A stretch of DNA of 64,000 nucleotides from Cellulomonas alba. GTDB lineage: Bacteria > Actinomycetota > Actinomycetes > Actinomycetales > Cellulomonadaceae. The notes under the pieces were generated by a model that was not told where the DNA came from, searched no databases, and saw only the letters and a program-made list of their open reading frames with translations. The stretch lies in contig NZ_JAUCGQ010000002.1 of assembly GCF_030362835.1 (NCBI RefSeq), positions 372,001 to 436,000 of the forward strand, in the 5' to 3' direction. The first letter of the stretch is position 1, and the number at the start of each line of letters is the position of its first letter. The translations under genes were made by a program, and so were the position numbers. Shown here piece by piece: positions 38,910 through 47,839 of this stretch.

Positions 38910-40430
38910 GTGAACGACCCGCAGCCCACCACCCGCGAGACGCAGGCGTTGCCCGCGCGCACTCCGCAGGAGGTGGCCGACGACGTGGTCGCCCGGGTCC
39001 TGGCCCGGGCCGGCACCGCGCTCCAGGCGGGCGGCACGGTCCACTCCACGTACGACGGCGACCAGCTCGACCTCGAGGAGCGCAGCTCGCTGCGTCGCAT
39101 CGCCGGCCTGTCGACCGAGCTCGAGGACGTCACCGAGGTCGAGTACCGCCAGCTGCGCCTCGAGCGCGTCGTGCTCGTCGGCCTCTGGAGCGGCGGCTCG
39201 ATCGAGGAGGCCGAGATCTCGTTGCGCGAGCTCGCGGCGCTCGCCGAGACCGCCGGCTCGCAGGTGCTCGACGGTCTGCTCCAGCGCCGCCGCACGCCGG
39301 ACCCCGGCACCTACCTCGGCTCGGGCAAGGCGGCCGAGCTCGCGGGCGTGGTCACGGCGGTCGGCGCCGACACCGTGGTCGTCGACGGCGAGCTCGCGCC
39401 CTCGCAGCGCCGCGCGCTGGAGGACATCGTGCGCGTCAAGGTGGTCGACCGGACCGCGCTCATCCTCGACATCTTCGCCCAGCACGCCAAGTCGCGAGAG
39501 GGCAAGGCGCAGGTCGAGCTCGCGCAGCTCGAGTACCTGCTGCCGCGCCTGCGCGGCTGGGGCGAGTCGATGTCCCGGCAGGCCGGTGGCCAGGTCGGCG
39601 GCGCGGGCGCCGGCATGGGCTCGCGTGGTCCGGGCGAGACGAAGATCGAGCTCGACCGCCGTCGCATCCGCAACCGCATGGCCAAGCTGCGGCGCGAGAT
39701 CGCGGCGATGGAGCCCGCCCGGCTGACGAAGCGCGCGTCCCGCAAGAAGCACGCGATCCCGTCGGTCGCGATCGCCGGGTACACGAACGCGGGGAAGTCG
39801 TCGCTGCTCAACCGGCTGACGAACGCGGGCGTGCTCGTCGAGAACGCGCTGTTCGCGACCCTCGACCCGACCGTGCGCCGCGCCGAGACGCACGACGGCC
39901 GCGTGTACACGCTCGCCGACACGGTCGGCTTCGTCCGTGCGCTGCCGCACCAGCTCGTCGAGGCCTTCCGGTCGACGCTCGAGGAGGTCGCGGACGCCGA
40001 CCTCATCCTGCACGTCGTCGACGTCTCGCACCCCGACCCCGAGGGGCAGCTCGCGGCCGTGCGCCACGTGTTCGCCGACATCCCCGGCGCGATGGACGTG
40101 CCCGAGATCGTCGTGCTGAACAAGGCGGATCTCGCGTCGCCCGAGGCGATCGCCCGGCTGCGCTCGCGCGAGGCCGGCTCTGTCGTCGTGTCGACGCACA
40201 CGGGCGAGGGCATCGATCACCTCAAGGCCGTCATCGCCGACCAGCTGCCGCGGCCCGGGGTCATCGTCGACGTCGTGGTCCCGTACCACCGCGGCGACCT
40301 GGTCAGCCGCGTGCACGAGCACGGCGACATCGACCACCAGGAGCACACGCCCGACGGCACGGCCCTGCGTGCGCGCGTCGACGAGGCGCTCGCGGCCGAG
40401 CTCGAGGCCGCCGCCGTCCGCCCCGCCTGA
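38910..40430 (+). CDS. hflX: Ribosome-dissociating GTPase HflX
   Basis: A 506-residue HflX. The N-terminal domain contains PDPGTYLGSGKAAEL, then a Gly-rich linker GGQVGGAGAGMGSRGPGETK. The GTPase domain has VAIAGYTNAGKSSLLNRLT (G1), FATLDPTVR (G2), LADTVGFVRALP (G3) and VVLNKADL (G4). The C-terminal domain starts near residue 430. HflX rescues stalled ribosomes under stress. The GTG at 38910 is the only start that avoids an immediate stop. It lies downstream of miaA-dapF as in other actinobacteria. Confidence 0.95.
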   Translation: MNDPQPTTRETQALPARTPQEVADDVVARVLARAGTALQAGGTVHSTYDGDQLDLEERSSLRRIAGLSTELEDVTEVEYRQLRLERVVLVGLWSGGSIEEAEISLRELAALAETAGSQVLDGLLQRRRTPDPGTYLGSGKAAELAGVVTAVGADTVVVDGELAPSQRRALEDIVRVKVVDRTALILDIFAQHAKSREGKAQVELAQLEYLLPRLRGWGESMSRQAGGQVGGAGAGMGSRGPGETKIELDRRRIRNRMAKLRREIAAMEPARLTKRASRKKHAIPSVAIAGYTNAGKSSLLNRLTNAGVLVENALFATLDPTVRRAETHDGRVYTLADTVGFVRALPHQLVEAFRSTLEEVADADLILHVVDVSHPDPEGQLAAVRHVFADIPGAMDVPEIVVLNKADLASPEAIARLRSREAGSVVVSTHTGEGIDHLKAVIADQLPRPGVIVDVVVPYHRGDLVSRVHEHGDIDHQEHTPDGTALRARVDEALAAELEAAAVRPA

Positions 40431-40494
40431 CGCGTCCCGCTCCGTCGCCCGGACGGGCGGCCGGGGCGTCGGTCGGCGCCGTTAGGCTGTCGCG

Positions 40495-42663
40495 GTGCCA
40501 GCCGAGGACGACCCTGACGACTCCGTCGACAACCTGCTCGACGTCGCGGTCGCGGCCCTCGGCGGGGCTCGGCGCGACGGTCAGCACGCGATGGCGGTCG
40601 CCGTCGCGGAGACGCTCGACGCGGGCACGCACCTGCTCGTCCAGGCCGGCACGGGCACCGGCAAGTCGCTCGGCTACCTCGTCCCCGCAGCGCGCCACGC
40701 GGTGCTCGCCGACGAGCGCGTGGTCGTGTCCACGGCGACGCTCGCGCTGCAGCGCCAGGTCGTGACGCGCGACCTGCCGCTCGTCGCCGACGCGCTCGCC
40801 CCGCACCTGCCGCGGCGGCCGGAGATCGCGCTGCTCAAGGGCTGGCACAACTACCTGTGCCTGCACAAGGTCGAGGGCGGGTACCCCGACGACGAGCCCG
40901 GGACGCTGTTCGACCTGGGGGAGCGTGACGCGGGCGACCATCCGCGCCCCGATGCCGGTCCGCGTGACGGCGGCGAGAGCCTCGGCGCGCAGGTCGTGCG
41001 CCTGCGCGAGTGGGCCGACGAGACCGCCACGGGCGACCGCGACGACCTCGTGCCGGGGGTGAGCGACCGCGCCTGGCGCCAGGTCTCGGTGACGGCGCTC
41101 GAGTGCCTGGGCCAGCGCTGCCCGAAGCTCGACGAGTGCTTCCCCGACCGAGCCCGTGGGCGGGCGCGCGAGGCGGACGTGGTCGTGACGAACCACGCGA
41201 TGCTCGGCATCGCGGCCTCCGGGTCGCCCAACGTGCTGCCCGAGCACCAGGTGCTCGTCGTCGACGAGGCGCACGAGCTCACCGACCGCGTCACCGCGCA
41301 GGCGACCTCCGAGCTCTCGCTCGCGACGATCGAGCACGCCGCGCGCCTCGCGCGGCGCCACGGCGGCGTCCCGACCACCGACCTCGACGCGGCGGGGCAG
41401 GCGCTCGCGGCGGTCCTGGTCGAGCTGCCCGAGGGTCGCTTCCCCGCGGGGCTTCCCGAGCCGGCGAGGCTCGCGGTGGCGGCGGTGCGCGACGCGACGC
41501 GCACCCTGATGAGCGTCGTCAAGCCCGAGCCCGGCGCGAAGGCCGACGCCGGCATGGCGGGCACCAAGATGGCGCAGGCGACGCTGCTCGCGCTGTTCGA
41601 GGTCGCCGAGCGGATGGCCGCCGACCCGGAGGACAACCGGTACACGGTGCTCTGGTGCGCGCGTGGAGAGGACCGCCGCGGTGGTTCGCTGACACGCCTG
41701 CACGCGGCGCCGCTGGCGGTCGGTGGCCTGATCCGGGGCCAGCTGCTCGCGGGGCGCTCGACCGTGCTCACGTCCGCGACGCTCGAGCTGGGCGGTTCGT
41801 TCGACCCGCTCGCGCGGGCCGTGGGGCTCGAGGCGCGAGCCGACGCCGAGCCTGTGGGTCCCGAGCGCCTCGTCGGTGGGGAGGCGGCCGCCGCGGAGCG
41901 CGAGGCCGGCTCACCCGGCAGTGCCGGCGCGACCGCCCGCCAGGAGCCGTCCGCCCGTGAGCCGGACGGGTCCGCGCTCGCATCGGGGCGTCTGCCGTGG
42001 CGGGGCCTCGACGTGGGCAGCCCGTTCGACTACGGGAAGCAGGGCATCCTCTACCTCGCGCGACGGCTGCCGCCGCCCGGTCGAGAGCCCGCGACCGACG
42101 CGCAGCTCGACGAGATCGCCGCGCTCGTCGAGGCGGCGGGCGGCCGGACCCTCGGCCTGTTCTCGTCACGACGCGCGGCGATCACCGCGGCCGCCGCGAT
42201 GCGCGAGCGACTCGACGTCCCCGTGCTCCTGCAGGGCGACGACCAGCTGCCGACCCTCGTGCAGCAGTTCGCCGCCGACGAGCGGACGTGCCTGTTCGGC
42301 ACGCTCTCGCTCTGGCAGGGCGTCGACGTGCCGGGCCCCGCGTGCCGGCTCGTCGTCATCGACCGCATCCCGTTCCCGCGGCCGGACGACCCGGTTCGGT
42401 CCGCGCGCTCCGACGCGGTCGCGCGCGCGGGGGGCAACGGGTTCATGGCGGTGTCCGCGACGCACGCCGCGCTGCTGCTCGCGCAGGGCGCCGGACGGCT
42501 CATCCGTAGCGGCACTGACCGCGGCGTCGTCGCCGTGCTGGACCCGCGGCTCGCGACCGCGCGGTACGGCGAGTTCCTGGTCCGATCGCTGCCACCCTTC
42601 TGGCAGACGACCGACCGCGGCGTCGCCGAGCAGGCGCTGCGGCGGCTCGCCGCGGACGGATAG
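40495..42663 (+). CDS. dinG: ATP-dependent helicase of the DinG/XPD family
   Basis: A 722-residue superfamily 2 helicase. Walker A is QAGTGTGKSLGYLVPAA and the DEAH box is VVDEAHELTDR. Four cysteines fit an iron-sulfur cluster: one in NYLCLHK and three in LECLGQRCPKLDEC. The C-terminal motor has RTCLFGTLSLWQGVDVPG and AQGAGRLIRSGTDRGVVAVLDPR. It should unwind DNA 5-prime to 3-prime and resolve R-loops or quadruplexes. The GTG start follows TAGGCT (40483-40488) by 6 nt. No SOS box is visible in front of it. Confidence 0.92.
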   Translation: MPAEDDPDDSVDNLLDVAVAALGGARRDGQHAMAVAVAETLDAGTHLLVQAGTGTGKSLGYLVPAARHAVLADERVVVSTATLALQRQVVTRDLPLVADALAPHLPRRPEIALLKGWHNYLCLHKVEGGYPDDEPGTLFDLGERDAGDHPRPDAGPRDGGESLGAQVVRLREWADETATGDRDDLVPGVSDRAWRQVSVTALECLGQRCPKLDECFPDRARGRAREADVVVTNHAMLGIAASGSPNVLPEHQVLVVDEAHELTDRVTAQATSELSLATIEHAARLARRHGGVPTTDLDAAGQALAAVLVELPEGRFPAGLPEPARLAVAAVRDATRTLMSVVKPEPGAKADAGMAGTKMAQATLLALFEVAERMAADPEDNRYTVLWCARGEDRRGGSLTRLHAAPLAVGGLIRGQLLAGRSTVLTSATLELGGSFDPLARAVGLEARADAEPVGPERLVGGEAAAAEREAGSPGSAGATARQEPSAREPDGSALASGRLPWRGLDVGSPFDYGKQGILYLARRLPPPGREPATDAQLDEIAALVEAAGGRTLGLFSSRRAAITAAAAMRERLDVPVLLQGDDQLPTLVQQFAADERTCLFGTLSLWQGVDVPGPACRLVVIDRIPFPRPDDPVRSARSDAVARAGGNGFMAVSATHAALLLAQGAGRLIRSGTDRGVVAVLDPRLATARYGEFLVRSLPPFWQTTDRGVAEQALRRLAADG

Positions 42664-42697
42664 CCTGCAAGGACGTTCGCCCGACCTGGGAGCACCG

Positions 42698-43702
42698 ATG
42701 ACCGAGAACCTCGACACCGACGACGACCTCGACCTCGCACCGGCCACGCCGACCCGCCGGACCTCGAAGCTCGCGATCGTCGGCGCGGGGGCCGTGGGCT
42801 CGACGATGGCGTACGCGGCCCTCATGCGCGGGGCAGCGCGATCCGTCGCGCTGTTCGACATCAACACCGCCAAGGTCGAGGCCGAGGTGCTCGACCTCGG
42901 GCACGGGATCCAGTTCATGCCGATGGCGGAGATCGTCGGCTCCGACGACATCTCCGTGTGCGCGGACGCCGACGTCGTGGTCTTCACCGCGGGCGCCAAG
43001 CAGAAGCCCGGGCAGACTCGCCTCGACCTCGCGGGGGCGACGATCTCGCTCGTCTCGAAGGTGCTGCCGTCCGTCGTCCAGGTCGCGCCGAACGCGACGT
43101 ACGTCATGGTGACGAACCCCGTCGACGTCGTGACGTACGCGGCGCTGAAGATCTCGGGCCTCCCGTCGAACCAGCTGTTCGGCTCCGGCACGGTGCTCGA
43201 CTCCTCGCGGCTGCGCTACCTGATCGCGCAGCGCACCGGGGTCGCCGTGCAGAACGTGCACGCGTACGTCGCGGGCGAGCACGGCGACAGCGAGCTCCCG
43301 CTGTGGAGCTCGGCGTCGATCGGCGGCGTGCCGCTCCTCGAGTGGGGTGGCATCGGCGTCCGAGGGCCGCTGACGTCGGAGGTGCGCGACGAGATCGCGC
43401 ACGAGGTCGTCGAGTCGGCGTACCGGATCATCGCCGGCAAGGGCGCGACGAACTACGCGATCGCGCTGGCCGGCTCGCGCATCATCGAGGCGATCCTCAA
43501 GGACGAGGACCGGGTGCTGCCGGTGTCGTCGCTGCTCAACGACTACCACGGCATCAGCGACGTCTGCCTGTCGGTGCCGACGTTGGTCGGCCGGCGGGGC
43601 GTCACCGACCAGCTCGAGGTGCCGATGTCGGTTGACGAGCTCGCCGGCATGCGGAAATCGGCCGACGCCGTCCGCGCGGTCGCGCGTCAGTTCGGCTACT
43701 GA
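42698..43702 (+). CDS. ldh: L-lactate dehydrogenase
   Basis: A 334-residue NAD-dependent lactate dehydrogenase. The Rossmann motif is AIVGAGAVGSTMAYAAL. GAKQKPGQTRLDL holds the substrate Arg and VMVTNPVDVVTY the Asn. The active-site His is in YVAGEHGDSELPLW (H195). Q in the KQKPGQ loop, rather than the R of malate dehydrogenases, supports lactate/pyruvate. The N-terminal 20 residues are acidic and probably disordered. It is in the same direction as dinG after a 34-nt gap and converges on lexA. Confidence 0.94.
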   Translation: MTENLDTDDDLDLAPATPTRRTSKLAIVGAGAVGSTMAYAALMRGAARSVALFDINTAKVEAEVLDLGHGIQFMPMAEIVGSDDISVCADADVVVFTAGAKQKPGQTRLDLAGATISLVSKVLPSVVQVAPNATYVMVTNPVDVVTYAALKISGLPSNQLFGSGTVLDSSRLRYLIAQRTGVAVQNVHAYVAGEHGDSELPLWSSASIGGVPLLEWGGIGVRGPLTSEVRDEIAHEVVESAYRIIAGKGATNYAIALAGSRIIEAILKDEDRVLPVSSLLNDYHGISDVCLSVPTLVGRRGVTDQLEVPMSVDELAGMRKSADAVRAVARQFGY

Positions 43703-43777
43703 CGCTCGACGTCCGCGTGCTCGCGCAGCCGCCGGCGCTCGCGCCAGGGCGCGGCCCGACCCCCGGCGGAGGAGGGC

Positions 43778-44479
43778 TCAGAGGCTGCGGAGGACGCTCA
43801 CCACGCGGCCCAGGACGACCGCGTCGTCACCGGGGATCGGCGGGTACGCCGCGTTGTGCGGCAGCAGCCACACGTGGCCGTCGGCGCGCTTGAGCGTCTT
43901 GACCGTGGCCTCGCCGTCGATCATCGCCGCGACGATCTCGCCGTTCTCGGCGACCGGCTGTCGCCGGACGACCACCCAGTCGCCGTCGCAGATGGCCGCG
44001 TCGATCATCGAGTCGCCCTGGACCTTGAGCAGGAAGAGCTCGCCGTCGCCGACCAGCTGGCGCGGCAGCGGGAAGACGTCCTCGACGACCTGCTCGGCGA
44101 GGATCGGACCGCCCGCGGCGATCCGTCCGACCACGGGCACGTACGAGGGCGCCGGCAGCTGCTCGTCGTCGCCGACGGGCGCCACGGTCGCGGCCGACGG
44201 CGCGAGCGGACGCGCCGTCCGGGAGTCGTCGGGGTGCACGACCTCGATCGCGCGGGGGCGGTTGGGGTCGCGGCGGAGGTAGCCCTTGCGCTCGAGCGCC
44301 ACGAGCTGGTGCTTGACGCTCGACGGGCTCGTCAGGCCGACCGCCTCGCCGATCTCGCGCATGCTCGGCGGGTAGCCCCGGCTCTCGACGGACTCCCGGA
44401 TCGTGTCGAGCACGCGGCGCTGGCGAACCGTCAGACCGCGCTCCGGGCGCGCGCCCGGGAGCGTGTGGACCGTCGCCAT
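43778..44479 (-). CDS. lexA: SOS repressor LexA
   Basis: A 233-residue LexA from the ATG at 44479. The winged-helix domain contains [34 protein letters not shown] and [16 protein letters not shown]. The self-cleavage site is Ala122-Gly123 in [10 protein letters not shown]. The catalytic dyad is Ser157 in KVQGDSMID and Lys194 in ATVKTLK. The frame stays open upstream to a TTG at 44632, which sits 5 nt after the predicted -10; a 284-residue form with an unusual N-terminal extension is therefore possible. An SOS-box-like site overlaps the -35, which gives autoregulation. Confidence 0.96.
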   Translation of the reverse strand: MATVHTLPGARPERGLTVRQRRVLDTIRESVESRGYPPSMREIGEAVGLTSPSSVKHQLVALERKGYLRRDPNRPRAIEVVHPDDSRTARPLAPSAATVAPVGDDEQLPAPSYVPVVGRIAAGGPILAEQVVEDVFPLPRQLVGDGELFLLKVQGDSMIDAAICDGDWVVVRRQPVAENGEIVAAMIDGEATVKTLKRADGHVWLLPHNAAYPPIPGDDAVVLGRVVSVLRSL

Positions 44480-44637
44480 GCCCTCGTCAGCCGTCGTGTC
44501 GCGTGCGTCGCCCACTGCGTGCTCCTCGTGTCGTCCGTCTCGTTCGGTGCCCGTCGCGCTGCGTGCCGTCCGGTGGCCGCAGTGCTGGTCGGACGCCGAT
44601 GTCAGTGCCTCGTGGTGCGCTTCGTCCTGCAACCGAC

Positions 44638-44677
44638 AGCGTAGGGGCGCAGCGGGGACAGATCAAACATCTGTTCG
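44638..44677 (-). promoter_or_regulatory. lexA promoter with overlapping LexA box
   Basis: On the minus strand TTGATC (44666-44661), a 17-nt spacer and TACGCT (44643-44638) form a good promoter. CAAACATCTGTTCG (44664-44677) matches the SOS consensus CGAAC-N4-GTTCG at all but one fixed position and overlaps the -35. Confidence 0.8.
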
Positions 44678-44706
44678 ACGTTTCTCTGGACGCGTGTCGG
44701 AGCCCG

Positions 44707-44722
44707 GTGCTAGAACTAGCAC
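44707..44722. promoter_or_regulatory. 16-bp palindrome upstream of the LysM gene
   Basis: GTGCTAG and CTAGCAC are exact inverted copies with a 2-nt AA centre. The palindrome lies between the two SOS boxes and includes TAGAAC and TAGCAC, either of which could be a -10 for the LysM gene. It does not match the LexA consensus, so another regulator may bind. Confidence 0.45.
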
Positions 44723-44732
44723 AGGCGTACGA

Positions 44733-44746
44733 CGAACAGGCGTTCG
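44733..44746. promoter_or_regulatory. LexA (SOS) box of the LysM gene
   Basis: CGAACAGGCGTTCG matches CGAAC-N4-GTTCG exactly and lies 54 nt before the ATG at 44801, downstream of the lexA-proximal box. Damage-inducible expression of the LysM gene follows from this. Confidence 0.9.
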
Positions 44747-44800
44747 AACCGGCGGCCCCGATGGGCGGCGGCAGGACGCCGAGACGAGAGGACGAGTGAC

Positions 44801-45214
44801 ATGAGCGCGATGGTCCTGAGCCCCGCACCGCGGACGACGGCCCTCACCCCGGCGCGGACGCAGCGGCGTGCGGCGGCGGATGCGCGAGTCGTCCCGACGG
44901 CGGGTGGCCGCGAGCCGCGCCCGGCGGCGCTGCGCCTCACGCTCCGCGGTCGTCTCGTCCTTCTCCTGCTGGCTCTCGCCCTCGGGGTCGGCGCCGTCCT
45001 GTTCGCGTCCCAGGCGAGTGCCGATGGCACGGTCTCGGCTCAGGAGGTGCAGCGCCACGTCGTCGCGCCGGGCGAGACCCTGTGGCGGATCGCCGCGGGC
45101 ATCACCCCGCCGGGGCACGACGTCCGCGACACCGTCGACCGCCTCGTGCGGCTCAACCACCTTCCGAGCGCAGGTCTGATGGCCGGCCAGATCATCGTGG
45201 TGCCCGTCGGCTGA
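44801..45214 (+). CDS. LysM-domain protein, probable SOS-induced division inhibitor
   Basis: A 137-residue protein with a basic cytoplasmic N-terminus (about 50 residues), one membrane helix (LVLLLLALALGVGAVLFA) and an extracytoplasmic LysM domain (RHVVAPGETLWRIAAGI ... LVRLNHLPSAGLMAGQIIVVPVG). Its size, topology, place between lexA and nrdR and exact LexA box match the SOS-induced division suppressors of actinobacteria (Rv2719c/ChiZ, DivS) and YneA of Bacillus. Those proteins delay septation while DNA is repaired. Primary sequence outside LysM is poorly conserved in the group, so the role is by context. Confidence 0.82.
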   Translation: MSAMVLSPAPRTTALTPARTQRRAAADARVVPTAGGREPRPAALRLTLRGRLVLLLLALALGVGAVLFASQASADGTVSAQEVQRHVVAPGETLWRIAAGITPPGHDVRDTVDRLVRLNHLPSAGLMAGQIIVVPVG

Positions 45215-45244
45215 CGGCGCGCGGGGCGTCGGGGGCGATCGTCC

Positions 45245-45273
45245 TTGCACGTGGTCGGACGGTGGCCTAGCGT
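45245..45273 (+). promoter_or_regulatory. nrdR promoter
   Basis: TTGCAC (45245-45250), a 17-nt spacer and TAGCGT (45268-45273) predict a start point near 45280. This leaves a leader of about 50 nt before the GTG at 45331. I see no clear NrdR-box pair in this interval. Confidence 0.55.
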
Positions 45274-45330
45274 CGGTTGGTCGTCCAGCGGTGCATGGTG
45301 CGCCGCCCGCCACGTTCGAAGGAGCGCGCG

Positions 45331-45996
45331 GTGCACTGTCCGTTCTGCCGTCACCCGGACTCCCGAGTCGTCGACTCGCGCACGTCCGACGACGGATCGT
45401 CCATCCGCCGCAGGCGCCAGTGCCCGAACTGCAACCGGCGCTTCACCACCGTCGAGACCGCCAGCCTCTCGGTGGTCAAGCGTTCGGGCGCGACCGAGCC
45501 GTTCAGCCGCGAGAAGATCGTCAACGGCGTGCGCAAGGCGTGTCAGGGGCGGCCGGTCAGCGAGGACGACCTGGCGATCCTCGCTCAGCGCGTCGAGGAG
45601 ACGCTGAGATCGTCCGGTTCGGCGGAGATCGACGCCTATGAGATCGGGCTGGCGATCCTCGGTCCGCTGCGCGATCTTGACGAGGTCGCCTACCTGCGCT
45701 TCGCGAGCGTCTACCAAGCCTTCGAGTCGCTCGAGGACTTCGAGGCCGCGATCACCGTGCTCCGCGCCGAGCGCGGCCAGGAGGACGAGGACGGCGACGC
45801 CGGGGAGGGTGCGCCCGGCGCCGGTGACGGCGTCCCCCGCGACGACGACGCGTCCGGGGGGAGTGACAGCTCGAGGCTGGCAGCTGGCACGGGTGATGCG
45901 GCAGACGGCGGCGCGCAGGCGCCGCCCGGTGCCGGTGCGGGGCCGGGCGCGACGCGATCGTCAGAACCGAGCGAGGAGCGCACGACGGTCGGTTGA
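45331..45996 (+). CDS. nrdR: Ribonucleotide reductase repressor NrdR, extended
   Basis: A 221-residue NrdR. The zinc ribbon [17 protein letters not shown] and [14 protein letters not shown] has C3, C6, C31 and C34. The ATP-cone domain follows ([20 protein letters not shown] ... [15 protein letters not shown]). It senses ATP/dATP and represses nrd genes. The GTG start has an AAGGAG ribosome binding site. NrdR normally ends near residue 150-165; here about 65 further residues rich in Asp, Gly, Ala, Ser and Glu form a disordered acidic tail. It sits after the lexA-LysM pair as in other actinobacteria. Confidence 0.95.
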   Translation: MHCPFCRHPDSRVVDSRTSDDGSSIRRRRQCPNCNRRFTTVETASLSVVKRSGATEPFSREKIVNGVRKACQGRPVSEDDLAILAQRVEETLRSSGSAEIDAYEIGLAILGPLRDLDEVAYLRFASVYQAFESLEDFEAAITVLRAERGQEDEDGDAGEGAPGAGDGVPRDDDASGGSDSSRLAAGTGDAADGGAQAPPGAGAGPGATRSSEPSEERTTVG

Positions 45997-46150
45997 GCCG
46001 TCCGAGGGGCCGCGACCGTCGCCGGTGGCGGGCGCTGCGATCGAGTGAGTAGCAGGCCCGGCGGCGGCGTCGGGAAGGGTGCCGTGTGGCACGCAGCAGG
46101 CGGGTCCGCCAGTCTGGCGGGACGACCCGGTGACGACGACAGGAGGACCC

Positions 46151-46348
46151 ATGGCCGAGCAGCAGGATGCTGCGGCGTCGACCGCCCCGAGCGAGGACGC
46201 CAAGGCGAAGTTCCGCGAGGCGCTCGAGCGCAAGAAGGGCGCGAGCCACCGCTCGGCGGACGGCTCGACGAACACCGGCCACGTGCACGGGTCGGAGACG
46301 ACGGGACCCGCCCAGCGGCGCTTCCAGCGGAAGTCGGGCTCGTCCTGA
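46151..46348 (+). CDS. DUF5302 small protein
   Basis: A 65-residue hydrophilic protein matching the actinobacterial DUF5302 family: EDAKAKFREALERKKGASHRS, then GHVHGSETTGPAQRRFQRKSG. It has no membrane segment and is probably largely disordered. An AGGAGG ribosome binding site precedes the ATG. A strong terminator follows 110 nt downstream. The function of the family is unknown. Confidence 0.8.
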   Translation: MAEQQDAAASTAPSEDAKAKFREALERKKGASHRSADGSTNTGHVHGSETTGPAQRRFQRKSGSS

Positions 46349-46457
46349 CACCGCACGGGCGGTGAAGTGCGCCGACCGCGACGGCCGGGCATCCCGACCC
46401 CGCGGGGGAGTGAGCGCCGACCCGACGAGTGGGCGATCGCGCACCACTCGATGACGC

Positions 46458-46494
46458 ACGAAGGCGGCCCCGCAACGAGCGGGGCCGCCTTCGT
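46458..46494. terminator. Strong bidirectional hairpin terminator
   Basis: ACGAAGGCGGCCCCGC (46458-46473) and GCGGGGCCGCCTTCGT (46479-46494) form a perfect 16-bp stem with a 5-nt AACGA loop. It lies between the DUF5302 gene and the convergent serA and can end transcription from both sides. Confidence 0.9.
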
Positions 46495-46516
46495 CGTACG
46501 ACAGGTGGAGCGGCGC

Positions 46517-47716
46517 CTAGGAGAGCAGGCGCAGACGGACCGACTCGGGCCGCGACCGGAGCGCCGCGATCGCCGCCTCGTCGACCGGCGACCCGGCGTC
46601 GGTGACGACGTACCCGATCTCGCCGCGCGTCGCGAGCAGCTGGCCCTCGATGTTCACGCCGTGCTCGGCGAGCGTCGCGTTGACCGCGGCCAGCACCCCC
46701 GGCACGTTGCGGTGCAGGTAGGCGACGCGGTGCACGCCAGGCGTCGTGTCGAGCGCGAGGTTCGGCAGGTTCACGCTGAGCGTGGTCGAGCCGGTGGCGA
46801 AGTAGTCGCGCACCTTGTTCGACACGAAGATGCCGATCGCCTCCTGCGCCTCCTCGGTCGAGCCGCCGGTGTGCGGCGTGAGGATGACGTTCGGCAGGCC
46901 GCGCAGCTCCGACTCGAACGGGTCGCCCTTGCGCTTCGGCTCGACCGGGAAGACGTCGATCGCGGCACCGGACAGGTGGCCGGACACGATCGCGTCACGC
47001 ACCGAGGCGGGGTCGACCACGAACCCGCGCGAGAGGTTCAGCAGGATCGCGCCCGGCTTCATGCGCGCGATCTGCTTGGCGCCGAACAGTCCGGCGTTGC
47101 CCGCGCGGCCGTCCACGTGCAGCGTGACGACGTCCGCCGTCTCGAGCAGCTCGTCGAGCGTGTCCATGCGGCGCGCGTTGCCGAGCGCGAGCTTCTCGGC
47201 GGTGTCGTAGAACACGACGCGCATGCCGAGGTTCTCGGCGAGCACCGAGAGCTGGGTGCCGATGTTGCCGTAGCCGATGATGCCCAGCGTCCGGCCGCGC
47301 ACCTCGTGCGCACCCGTCGCCGACTTGTTCCAGATGCCGTCGTGCATCTCGGCGTTGAACACGGTCAGGCGTCGCGTCAGCGAGATGATGTCGGCGATCG
47401 CGACCTCGACGACGGACCGCGTGTTCGAGAACGGCGCGTTGAACGTCGCGATGCCGCGGTGCGCGGCGCCGGCGAGGTCGATCTGGTTGGTCCCGATGCA
47501 GTACGCGCCGACAGAGACGAGGTCGGGCGCGTTCTCGAGCACCGTCTGCGTCACCTGGGTCTTGGACCGGATGCCGAGCAGGTGCACGCCCTCGAGCGCC
47601 TCGATCAGCTCGGACTCGTCGAGCGCCCCGGTGCGGGTCGTCACGTCGAACCCGGCCGCCTCGAGGATCGAGCGGGCCTGGGGATGGAGGTTCTCGAGCA
47701 GAAGGGCCTTGGGCAC
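46517..47716 (-). CDS. serA: D-3-phosphoglycerate dehydrogenase
   Basis: A 399-residue SerA of the E. coli type: a substrate/nucleotide-binding core plus one C-terminal ACT domain (about residues 325-399). It catalyses the first step of serine synthesis. Motifs are VGAYCIGTNQIDL, the Rossmann RTLGIIGYGNIGTQLSVLAE, LNLSRGFVVD, and the active-site Glu/His region ending in ILTPHTGGSTEEAQEAIG. The start is GTG (PKALLLENLHPQA). The ACT domain VNIEGQLLATRGEIGYVVTD should mediate serine feedback. Two-hydroxyacid relatives are excluded by the ACT domain. Confidence 0.94.
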   Translation of the reverse strand: MPKALLLENLHPQARSILEAAGFDVTTRTGALDESELIEALEGVHLLGIRSKTQVTQTVLENAPDLVSVGAYCIGTNQIDLAGAAHRGIATFNAPFSNTRSVVEVAIADIISLTRRLTVFNAEMHDGIWNKSATGAHEVRGRTLGIIGYGNIGTQLSVLAENLGMRVVFYDTAEKLALGNARRMDTLDELLETADVVTLHVDGRAGNAGLFGAKQIARMKPGAILLNLSRGFVVDPASVRDAIVSGHLSGAAIDVFPVEPKRKGDPFESELRGLPNVILTPHTGGSTEEAQEAIGIFVSNKVRDYFATGSTTLSVNLPNLALDTTPGVHRVAYLHRNVPGVLAAVNATLAEHGVNIEGQLLATRGEIGYVVTDAGSPVDEAAIAALRSRPESVRLRLLS

Positions 47717-47839
47717 GTCCCTATGGTGCGCCCCACGGCAAGCGACTTGTCGGGAGGTCCGTCCTACGGACAGCCGTCTCGGTGTGCGAGGGCCGCGGAT
47801 CGCGCGGGATCACGCCGAAGCCGAGCGCCGGGACCGCCA

